Assembly: GCA_949752745.1 (NCBI GenBank)
Contig: OX457033.1
Coordinates: 20,003,907-20,067,906, forward strand
DNA: 64,000 nt
Source: Protula sp. h YS-2021
Lineage: Eukaryota > Annelida > Polychaeta > Sabellida > Serpulidae
Reading direction: 5' to 3'
Shown: one piece after another, positions 11,918 to 21,071 of the stretch
Position numbering within the stretch: the stretch's first letter is position 1
Layout of the letters: every line of letters starts with the position of its first letter
Notes under the pieces: generated by a model
Told to the model about the DNA's origin: nothing
Databases searched by the model: none
Seen by the model: the letters and a program-made list of their open reading frames with translations, nothing else
Translations under genes and position numbers: made by a program

Positions 11918-12653
11918 ATTTTTCTTCATCTGCTTCACTCTGTTCACTGTCATCCATATCACTTTCTTCGTCGCTGCTTTCATCTTCTTCCTCCTCATCT
12001 AGAAGCTCTTCAAAGAATGCGTCGTTTCTTCTTATAGCCGCCTTTAGTGCCTTTGAATACTCGTAATGTTTTTCATCAACAAAGTAATTAAAGTCTTCTA
12101 AAATGGTTTAATAATGTTCGTTTTGTTCTAGACGTTGGGCATATTTGAACAGTCTCATAAACAGTTGTTTAAGTCGACGCTTATAAATGGGTCGAAAGTC
12201 ATCACTTGCTATGTCACGCGCATCTTCAAGCCCTTGTTCTTCATATTCTGAAACCTTTTCTTGAAATTTGGTATCATATTCATCGTAGACTTCTTGAACC
12301 ATATCATACCAAACAGAGTCTGTTTTTGACTCACTTTCAGAGTCTGTTTCTGACTCACTTTCAGAGCTGCCGTCATCATCACCCTCAACACAATGTTCCA
12401 TATGTTTGAACAAAGCTTCTTGACTGTTGTACAACGCACCACATTCTGTACAAGCATGTGCATTCTTTTCAGTCATGTTGACACTTTGACTTTCCATAGA
12501 AGACTCATCTCAAGTTTCAGTGATAGGTGGTTTTACAGGGTTTTCCATATCTATCTCCAATTCTTCTTCTTCTGAAGTGTGAGCATTCTTTAAGTGTCTT
12601 TTAAGACTTTGTGGCCAATTGTAAGATTTCAAACAAATGTTGCATTTATACAT
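11918..12653 (-). pseudogene. C2H2 zinc-finger/acidic protein frame, left arm (two in-frame stops)
   Basis: Reading on the minus strand from ATG at 12653, the frame spans 245 codons to TAG at 11918-11920 but contains TGA (12510-12512) and TAA (12108-12110). Segments: codons 1-47 have a canonical finger C-x2-C-x12-H-x4-H; codons 53-181 start with ATG and hold a second finger-like motif (CTECG...HMEHC) then a Ser/Glu/Asp tract and charged helices; after the TAA the same frame continues with an acidic tail. The middle 129-codon ORF is identical to the right-arm copy in protein sequence. A TATA box lies ~50 bp upstream. It is either a pseudogene, a readthrough-expressed gene, or spliced in a way I cannot see. 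I do not recognise the family. Confidence 0.6.
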
Positions 12654-12701
12654 CTTTTCGGTTCAACATACACTTTTCAAATGATGAAAAAGCCTTTAAA
12701 C

Positions 12702-12710
12702 ATAGCCTTA
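12702..12710 (-). promoter_or_regulatory. TATA box of left-arm gene
   Basis: TATATAAGG on the minus strand lies ~50-60 bp upstream of the ATG at 12653 and directly downstream of the inner GAACATGTTC array. Confidence 0.55.
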
Positions 12711-12715
12711 TATAC

Positions 12716-12868
12716 AACTTGTTGAACAACATGTTGAACAACATGTTCAACATGTTGAACAACATGTTCAACATGTTGAACAACATGTTGAACAACATGT
12801 TGAACAACATGTTGAACAACATGTTCAACAAGTTCAACATGCTCAACATGTTGTTGAACATGTTGTCT
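12716..12868. repeat. GTTGAACAACAT array, inner left
   Basis: Array of GTTGAACAACAT and GTTCAACATGTT words immediately upstream of the left TATA box. It is ~60 bp longer than the right-arm counterpart (about 13237-13325), the largest difference between the arms. Confidence 0.85.
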
Positions 12869-12940
12869 ACGCCTAGGATTATGCCGCTTAGGGGAGTCTA
12901 ACGTCATGACGTCTTTATGACGTCATCATGACGTCTTTAT

Positions 12941-13160
12941 GACGTCAGCATGACGTCATGATGACGTCATCATTATGATGTCATAATAACGTCATTCGAA
13001 CAGGCGCGCGCTTTACCAAAAAAAACTGACTCAGCAGAATTTGTTTCTGTTTGATATGCATGAAATGCATGTCTCACTCTTCCTTTTATGTTACTTTGAT
13101 GTAATCAAAATATGGTGTGTAACTTGCTCAAAAATGCCAAACTTAAAATTGCTGACTCAG
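12941..13160. other. Spacer (loop) of the palindrome
   Basis: About 220 bp not shared between arms. Its left end continues with TGACGTCA-type words. TGACTCAGCA occurs at 13027-13036, and TGCTGACTCAGCA, a perfect T-MARE (Maf) consensus, sits at 13150-13162 across the right arm junction. No ORF of note. Confidence 0.7.
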
Positions 13161-13236
13161 CATAATGACGTCATGATGACGTCATAAAGACGTCATGACG
13201 TTAGAGTCCCCTAAGCGGCATAACCCTAGGCGTAGA

Positions 13237-13325
13237 CAACATGTTGAACAACATGTTGAACATGTTGTTCAACATGTTGTTCAACATGTTGTTCAACAAG
13301 TTGAACATGTTGTTCAACAAGTTGT
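13237..13325. repeat. GTTGAACAACAT array, inner right
   Basis: Mirror of the inner left array with fewer units. It lies immediately upstream of the right-arm TATA box, so these motifs occupy the proximal promoter position. Confidence 0.85.
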
Positions 13326-13333
13326 ATATAAGG
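13324..13333 (+). promoter_or_regulatory. TATA box of right-arm gene
   Basis: TATATAAGG, ~55 bp upstream of ATG at 13386. Same spacing as in the left arm. Confidence 0.55.
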
Positions 13334-13385
13334 CTATGTTTAAAGGCTTTTTCATCATTTGAAAAGTGTATGTTGAACCGAAAAG

Positions 13386-14123
13386 ATGTATAAATGCAAC
13401 ATTTGTTTGAAATCTTACAATTGGCCACAAAGTCTTAAAAGACACTTAAAGAATGCTCACACTTCAGAAGAAGAAGAATTGGAGATAGATATGGAAAACC
13501 CTGTAAAACCACCTATCACTGAAACTTGAGATGAGTTTTCTATGGAAAGTCAAAGTGTCAACATGACTGAAAAGAATGCACATGCTTGTACAGAATGTGG
13601 TGCGTTGTACAACAGTCAAGAAGCTTTGTTCAAACATATGGAACATTGTGTTGAGGGTGATGATGACGGCAGCTCTGAAAGTGAGTCAGAAACAGACTCT
13701 GAAAGTGAGTCAAAAACAGACTCTGTTTGGTATGATATGGTTCAAGAAGTCTACGATGAATATGATACCAAATTTCAAGAAAAGGTTTCAGAATATGAAG
13801 AACAAGGGCTTGAAGATGCGCGTGACATAGCAAGTGATGACTTTCGACCCATTTATAAGCGTCGACTTAAACAACTGTTTATGAGACTGTTCAAATATGC
13901 CCAACGTCTAGAACAAAACGAACATTATTAAACCATTTTAGAAGACTTTAATTACTTTGTTGATGAAAAACATTACGAGTATTCAAAGGCACTAAAGGCG
14001 GCTATAAGAAGAAACGACGCATTCTTTGAAGAGCTTCTAGATGAGGAGGAAGAAGATGAAAGCAGCGACGAAGAAAGTGATATGGATGACAGTGAACAGA
14101 GTGAAGCAGATGAAGAAAAATAG
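13386..14123 (+). pseudogene. C2H2 zinc-finger/acidic protein frame, right arm (two in-frame stops)
   Basis: Mirror copy of the left-arm gene. ATG 13386 opens a 245-codon frame ending at TAG 14121-14123, broken by TGA at 13527-13529 and TAA at 13929-13931. The first block has a canonical C2H2 finger (CNIC...H-x4-H). The second block (13542-13931, 129 codons, own ATG) has CTECG...HMEHC, a (SE)n acidic stretch and a charged helical region. The third block is Asp/Glu/Ser-rich. Coding character continues after each stop, which argues for one original protein. Such a finger plus acidic tail could be a nucleic-acid-binding regulator; function is inference. Arms differ by one base in the linker next to the TGA. 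Confidence 0.6.
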
Positions 14124-14236
14124 ACTTATTTGACTAAATTTTATAACAAAGACTTTGTAAATCAACAAATATTGTAATATTGTTATAGATTTAAGCTGTA
14201 TGTATTTAAGTGTATTTAAGTGTATTTAAGTGTATT

Positions 14237-14242
14237 AATAAA
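14237..14242 (+). terminator. PolyA signal, right-arm gene
   Basis: AATAAA ~115 bp after the final stop, preceded by TTAAGTGTAT repeats and followed directly by the outer array. Confidence 0.5.
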
Positions 14243-14279
14243 CCTATTCAACATATGTCTTGTTTTTTCTTTGCTTGAA

Positions 14280-14517
14280 CTACAACTTGTTGAACAACAA
14301 CTTGTTAAACAGCATGTTGTTGAACAAGTTGAACATGTTCAACATGTTGAACATGTTGAACATGTTCAACAACATGTTAAACATGTTGAACATGTTCAAC
14401 TTGTTGAACATGTTGAACATGTTGAACATGTTCAACAACATGTTGAACATGTTGAACAACAGCTTGTTGAACAATTGTTGTACAATTGCTAAACAACTTG
14501 TTGAACAATAGTTTGAC
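14280..14517. repeat. GAACATGTTC array, outer right
   Basis: Mirror copy of the outer left array, dense in GAACATGTTC and GTTGAACAAC words; non-coding despite open frames. Confidence 0.85.
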
Positions 14518-14594
14518 GTAAAAATAATTCAAACACATGTTTGAATTGTGGGCGCGCGCCCTTCCAACAACCCACCTATGCAAACTACTGTAAG

Positions 14595-15310
14595 CTAAGA
14601 CATCAAACTGAATCTAATGGTGAAATTTTCATTCAAATCGGTCAACCATAACGAAAGTTATCTCACTTTTAAGTTTAAAAATTTTAAGGTGAATCCATGA
14701 TGCATACAGCCACCGGTGCAAATAGCCCATGACTACTTAATGTTAAAACTAGATATAAAACTGAATCAAACGGTAAAATTTTCATGCAAATCGATCAACT
14801 ACAGTGACAATTATCTCATTTTTTCACTTTTTACAAAGTTAAAATGGCGGCATGTCACATTATGCATACAGCCAACGGCGTAAATAGCATATGTCTACTT
14901 AATGTTAAAACTAGATATAAAACTGAATCAAACGGTAAAATTTTCATGTAAATCGATCAACTACAGCGAAAGTTATCTCATTTTTTCACTTTTTACAAAG
15001 TTAAAATGGCGGCATGTCACATTATGCATACAGCCAACGGCGTAAATACCCTGTGACCACTTTATAACAAAACTTTACATAAAAATGAATCAAACAGTAA
15101 AATTTTCATACAAATCGACCAAGTATAGCGAAAGTTATCACACTTTTTCACTTTTTGCAAAGTTAAAATGGCGGCATGTTACAAAAATGCATACAGCCAG
15201 CTGCGAAAATAGCCTGTGACCACTTTATGACAAAACTTTACATAAAACTGAATCAAACAGTGAAATTTTCATATAAATCAACCAAGTAGTTTTCAAGTTA
15301 TACATTCTTG
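14595..15310. repeat. ~162-bp tandem repeats, right arm (5 copies)
   Basis: Reverse-complement copy of the left-arm tandem block, same number of units. Confidence 0.9.
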
Positions 15311-15329
15311 AAGTTAGCCATATCACGAT

Positions 15330-15465
15330 CCTGGGGGGGGGGGGGGGGGTCCGTACATAGTATGTCCTAGGGGAGGGGGGTCGGTACATAGTATGTCCTA
15401 GGGGGGGGGGGTCCACACTTTTTACTATATGGTCTGTCCCGACTGTCGCCTGGGGGGGGGGGGGT
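15330..15465. repeat. Poly-G tracts, right arm
   Basis: Four G-runs of ~9 to 18 bases mirroring the left-arm C-runs; tract lengths differ slightly between the arms. Confidence 0.7.
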
Positions 15466-15682
15466 CCTCACTTTGTTATCAGGGTTACGCCTATGGCTAC
15501 GCCTATGGCTATGCCTATGGCTACGCCTATGACGTCACGTTACCATGCTTCGTTGCCATGACTACGCCTATCACCTCACTTCCGGTCCAGACATGATGAC
15601 GTCACTTCCAGACATGACGTCACTTCCGGTCCAGACAGTATGACGTCACAAAGTGGGCCAGAAACGGTGTTTTCCCCCTACT

Positions 15683-15688
15683 CCCATC
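15683..15688. other. Right target-site duplication CCCATC
   Basis: CCCATC directly follows ...CCCCCTACT, the mirror of the left terminus, and matches 10357-10362. Confidence 0.85.
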
Positions 15689-16930
15689 ATAATAAGCTTA
15701 TTGTATTAATTTTGAATTTGACCCAAATTCAAGGTCACAATGGCTTCCGTCTTGAATTTTTCCCATAATTTCTTGAAAACATGAGGTAAAATTAAACATT
15801 CGATCGTCACCAAATTCAGCACTGTGAGTGATAATAAAAGATCTCCCATACGTTTTTGTTGTGAAAGAATTAAAAATCAAAAATTAAATTTATTTATTCA
15901 AAGTCTAATTGCATATTATAGACAAAAATCCACTGCCAGAGCGTTTCCCTTGGTACCTCTTCTGAGCACGTATTTGACAGGAGGTCAGCAATCTAAAATC
16001 GGTCGAAAGGTAAAATTAAAATTGAATAAAAACGCTTATAAACGAATCGGTAAAAAACGTTTGCCAGTAACCCACAGAAAACATTTTGTTTTTTGAGCTA
16101 GCACGTATAAAATGCTTTGAAACGAAGTTTTTGAAAACGTTTGAAAAAAAAAAAAACATTATTAAATATAACATATACAACCTGAAGAAAAACGTTGTTC
16201 GAACATTAAAAAAAGGTTCGGATAAAAACGTTTTAAAACGCTAATACAACCAGCAATGCTTGACGGGCAACAAACAGTTTTATGTTTTTATTTCCAATTC
16301 ATACTAAGTGCTACATCATATTTATTACTTAGCCGTCTGAAAGTGGGATTGCAGGGGTAAAAACGACCAAAACGCGACGTCACACTAACGTTGTTCTGTG
16401 TGACGTCAAAAGACATAGAATGTCTCATTGAAATGACCCCAAAGTGACATTTCTAACATTTCAGGATCCCACTAAAGGATATCGCAACGACATCAAAAAG
16501 AAGTATGCCATCGGCCAGACATGTCAGTCATGAAGATGACATGCAAGAAATGGGTCTGATTCTAGGACCAGTATTTCGTAAGCTCTTGATTCCGTTAGAT
16601 ATTACACTGGGTTGTTCTGGCTGTATGCCAGGCATTCGTGTTGGAGAATACTGTGCATGTGAGAGAATAAACTCTCTTTTGAGCTAGAGGCTTTGCTGCT
16701 GGGAAGCCGAGTGCCGCTATAACAGTGATATATTGCGGTGCTCTTCTTTTTATTGCCATATTATCTGTATTGCAAATAGAATCCAATCCATGAGTCGACA
16801 ACATTAAACAGAACAGTTAAAATGCTGTTATAGGGATAGAATATAAGGATTACTAATTATCTCTTGGACATTCGTTTTGCTAGGTAAGGTTCAGTAGATT
16901 TTTCTTTCATGTGTATTTTGCACTGTGTTC
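15689..16930. other. Intergenic region right of the palindrome
   Basis: AT-rich, no gene supported. Contains repeated AACGTTTT-type words (16100-16240) and a short inverted repeat GACGTCACAC ... GTGTGACGTC near 16376-16407. Confidence 0.5.
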
Positions 16931-17160
16931 TGTGGGCCCTGTTTCTGCACTCGTTCTGTGGACGTGTCTCCTGCAATGTGTTCTGTGGCGTACACAAGTT
17001 CTGTTGACATGCACCAGTTCTGCTGACGTGCATCAGTTCTGTGGCGTACATCAGTTCTGTTGACCTGCACCAGTTCTGTTGACGTACATCAGTTCTGTCG
17101 ACCTTCACCAGTTCTGTTGACGTACATCAGTTTTGTTGGCGTGCACCAGTTCTGTTCATT
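16931..17160. repeat. ~18-20-bp minisatellite, TTCTGTTGACGT type
   Basis: About a dozen imperfect units of CAGTTCTGTTGACGTACAT with G/A and length variation, ending near 17160. A C-rich alternative ORF on the minus strand is a by-product. Confidence 0.85.
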
Positions 17161-17436
17161 TGAACAGTGCTGTGCCGGGGGTGTATTGTGCGCGAAAACA
17201 TGTTTAATTGAATAAACTATATTTTAACCCCGTAAAAGTTACAAATGTACCAATAACGTTTAGAACATTGCAGTCTCGTCCCAACAAGGAAATGTTGAAT
17301 CGGTGCCACCAACGGCTTTACTTGTTTTTATGTATTAACGTTTTGTGCAGATAAATGATATCGCCAACTTTTATCCAGAAAAACTAATGAATTTCGTTAA
17401 AATGTTTCATTCTCTTTTCACTGCTGTCCTTTGCAG

Positions 17437-18616
17437 TCAGGAGAAATGCCTTAAACATATATATTTAAATCTGGCGATGACTGCTACTGTTTCCGCTGGC
17501 ATGGCAACGGGAGATGTTGCCTGGATACAAAAGTGGCGTGTGGAGCTTGCCGGACTTTCTGACCAAGTTCTCCTTAAGGTACGACTTTTTCACGTCATTT
17601 GCTCGAATGTTTAAACTGTACGACAGTTCGTTGTATAAAGTGGTGTGGATTCGAAAAATTCAGGTCCCGTTTTGAGGCCCCTGTTTCAAGTACTGTAGTC
17701 GAGCTGCACAAAAATGTTTACCTGCTCCTCCACTGAACCATCTTTTCAATGCAGCACTTTTTTCTCCTTTTTACTTATAATTACACTTGGGGATTTGCCA
17801 AAATCCCCTAGTGTATTGAATTTGTACGAAAATTTTAGCCGCAGTTGTGGCATGTTTTTTTCCTCTTTTTTTTTTTTTTCTTTTTTTAGTTTGTCCGTGA
17901 AACTAGTCAGAGGCCTTTAGGGCAAGAAAGATGAAATTTGGATATGATAACCTTCAGTATGTCTAGTTGATCCTCCTGTGTTGTTGTTTTTTTTTAATTC
18001 GCTTAGGTTTTCAATTAAAAAACGACAACAAATTTGCAAACAGGCGGCAAGAAGCCGAAAGCAGTAGTTTAAACTGGCATTTAGACAGCATCAACGGAAG
18101 TCAAAGCAAACATCATAGCCTGTCCCACTCTTCTTGTAACCCGTTGTCAAGTTTACCTTGCATCTCTTCCACAACAAAAAACACATGTTGGCATTTTTTA
18201 TATGCATGCAGATGCCGGAAGGAAATGAATGGGAAGTATTACGTCACTCCCTGAAGCATGTAAACAAGACAATGAAGAGAGACGACGCCAAAGCGAGTGT
18301 CAGGGATTCCTATCAAGTATTTCCACTAGTGCAACGAGCCATTTCCAGTACCGACAGAGTAACACTATACTGTTTTTTTTAAGAGTATTTTATTAAGCGT
18401 GGGAGGGAGGAGCAGGCAGATACACGGATGGATGGACGGCGAAAAAGGTTAGGGTGGGAGGGCGGTAGGAAGAGAAGGGAAAGCACGCGCATCCCGGGGG
18501 TGGGGTGAGTGGGTATGATATTTGTTATCTTGTGTGTCTTGGGACTAATTCTGTTAGTGTGAGAGAGAGATAGAGCGAGAGCGAGAGAGAGAGAAAGAGA
18601 GAGAAAAAGAGAATTG

Positions 18617-18703
<87 letters not shown>

Positions 18704-21071
18704 GAGGGAGAGAGATGGGACTAGGGGGCACTCACGTACTAACTGGTTACCATGCGTGTCCATGACTTTTTAAAACGACCTTTAAACGCGGATTGCCCAT
18801 TTTGAAATACTACACGCTTCTTTTCGTATGAAACGCGGAGCACTTAATGAAAATTATTCCCTTTTTAAAGTAACTGGCACTCCGCGCGCACCGCGTTTGA
18901 CCTCAAAATTACCCCCCCCCCCCTTTCTTTATTGGGAACGAAGTACCAAGTGCCCCCGATGGGTGTAATTCTTCCCTACCAGTTTGATAAATCACAAACT
19001 AAGGTTTAGGCTGCAATGCTGTCGATTTTCTTTCCAACACATCTATGAAAAATAAAGAATATATTTGAGACATAATGTATTCAGGTTATCAATGCAAATC
19101 AGACATTTAAAAGCATGGACACCATTGCCAAGAATTTCACCGTCGACAGAGAAACAAGAGAGGAAGTTGAAGAGTATATGAATCTGGTTAAAGCAAAACT
19201 ACACCAGTTGAAAAACAGAGTGATTTCATTCGCTAATGACCTTGTCGCAACTCTTGATGAGGTCATAATCGGAGGAAATGAAATAACGAGTGCGACAGCG
19301 ATGAAGGTGGTCTTTGAAATGAACAGGTTGGCTATGATTTTTTTAAGTTTTTACAGAATTGAATTGATTTGTTGTTGTGTCTCTGACTTTGCTTTAAAAT
19401 TTTGCCAAGAGGTCTTTTCCTGACTTTGCTTTAAAATTTTGCCAAGAGGTCTTTTCCTGGTTCAAAGATTTCTTATTTAATTTGCTAAATAATCATGGTT
19501 TGTTTAAATAACAAGTGCGGATGTGAACTTACGAGAACTGCGATGCATGATGGGATCGCTAGATGGTCACGTGACAGCGAAAGTCTCGTTGTCAATGTTG
19601 CTGTTTTACCTGGCTATTTCTGTTGGTGTAGGTAATAATAACTAAAGCTTCAAATACAATCAATACCATGCGAAAAATTTCTTGCCTGCGCTTGCTTTCC
19701 ACGCTCATACGAAAAATATAAAATCTTCGTGTCCAGCGGAACTTTTGTCTTGCATAAAGATTTTGATAATCTATACAAAGACTTTGTTAAAAATAAATGT
19801 TATTTAAAAACTATTCACTTAATTATTATCTCAATGGTGAATATTTTTTGAAGCCATTGTAGAAGTTTGTCAAACCTGAAATTCATGCAGTAGTAGCCAT
19901 TATGTATATTGTATTACATGGCAATGAATGAGTGAGGAACGATTATTGACATTTTTAAATTACTTTTCAGCGTTTATGTGTTACGGAAGTCTCCTCGTGA
20001 GTACAGTCTCTTTTGCTGTGGCGGCCTTGCCCTGGAAATCCTCAAAGGTCAGCGGAAATACGGATGTTATTCCAGAGAATAAGAAAGAGTACCCCCATTC
20101 GCCACTGAAAACTAGAGTGGAGAAGTTTTTTGTGCAATACTCGGAGTAAGGATAAATAAAATATTAGAATGCAAAAATGGCCAATAAAAAATGGTCACAA
20201 AGTAAGCAGGTGTTGTTATAACGGAAAACGTGTAACCAAAGACGCATCGGCCAAAGTATATAATTATAAACGCAATTACTGATAAAACATTGAACGTTTT
20301 AAACATTTTATTAATTGATGCATATGTTTTTCAAATTACCTATGCGTCTTGTACTTTCTGGGGAAACTGTTTCAGAGTTTGCAAGAATTTAGAAAACAAC
20401 TATCGAACAACAGACAAGAAAATGTGCATCTTCAAAAAGGATTGAAACAGTGGAAGCCACATTTCCGGTCGGAACAAATTGACTTCCTTTTTCTGGTTGG
20501 CATAAATAAGATAGTGTTACTTCTTGTCTTGTTTTTCTCCGTCTTTTGGCTTATAGGTAAGTTGCATTCATTAATTCGCAATTTTTTTTAATTACAAAAA
20601 TCCCAACGCATATTTATAGATTGAAGAAGGTATATGATTTAAAAAAAAATGCAAGTAATTTTTTTTAAAACTTATTTAATATACATCTAAGATAAAAGGT
20701 CTCGTGTTGATCATATTTTTTCTGTAATGTTTAGTTGAAAGAATTTACATTAAACTACTTGTACAACCATGTTCTTATGCCCCAAAACTGTCTGTAAAAT
20801 TGTTTTAAAATGTTGGCCTAAACTGGCATAAAACAACTGTTTTTATTTTTTTAAAGGAAGAATGGCAAACGCTGTGTTGTTCGTATGCATCGTGTTATTT
20901 ATACTCTACAAGACCGGGGACGATATTGACGGAAAGTACTACGTTGTCATGGCAACCAGCGCCCTGGCAATGGCCATTGAAATCAAGCATCAGTGTGGAC
21001 TTGCTTTATTTAATACTTTCTCCTTTGCCTTATTTTCTCTTTGTGTGACAGGAGTAATAGGTTATATTTAA
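17437..21071 (+). CDS. Multi-exon membrane protein of unknown family
   Basis: Exons inferred from open frames bounded by GT/AG: 17437-17578 (or from 17351), 18212-18358, 19085-19326, 19971-20145, 20378-20556, 20857-21071 (stop TAA). Joins 17578/18212, 18358/19085, 20145/20378 and 20556/20857 keep phase; the 19326/19971 join does not resolve by eye, so one boundary there is wrong. The N-terminal part is helical and charged (EVEEYMNLVKAKLHQLKNRV). Hydrophobic segments: FMCYGSLLVSTVSFAVAALPW (fourth exon), IVLLLVLFFSVFWLIG (fifth), AVLFVCIVLFILY and TFSFALFSLCVTGVIGYI (last). ATTAAA follows the stop by a few bases. The true start is not identified. Topology suggests a multipass protein with a cytosolic coiled region; I do not recognise it. 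Confidence 0.55.
18553..18717. repeat. (GA)n microsatellite
   Basis: Long GAGAGA tract with interruptions, in an intron of the membrane-protein gene; the minus-strand Ser/Leu ORFs are artefacts. Confidence 0.95.
19384..19457. repeat. 37-bp perfect tandem duplication
   Basis: TGACTTTGCTTTAAAATTTT...GGTCTTTTCC occurs twice back to back with no visible change, just after the third exon of the membrane-protein gene. Confidence 0.85.

Larger units (their letters stand above)
10363..15682. mobile_element. 5.3-kb palindromic (foldback) element, Polinton-like ends
   Basis: The left arm (about 10363-12940) and right arm (about 13161-15682) are near-perfect reverse complements separated by a ~220-bp spacer. 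Flanks carry a 6-bp target duplication, and the element begins 5'-AGT and ends ACT-3'. Each arm in order from the outside: CRE-rich end, poly-C/G tracts, five ~162-bp tandem repeats, a GAACATGTTC array, a zinc-finger/acidic reading frame reading outward, a second GAACATGTTC array and CRE-type sites. Six-bp duplications and AG ends are known for Polintons (Mavericks), whose integrase is retroviral-like. No polymerase, integrase, protease or capsid gene is present, so this would be a non-autonomous relative or a different family with similar ends. Arms differ by single bases and a length change in the inner array. Confidence 0.85.

Noticed and set aside
10363..15682. Complete Polinton/Maverick
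   Set aside because: No polymerase B, integrase, protease, ATPase or capsid sequence is present; only end features are similar.
18525..18763. Ser/Leu-rich ORFs over the GA tract
   Set aside because: Microsatellite translation.
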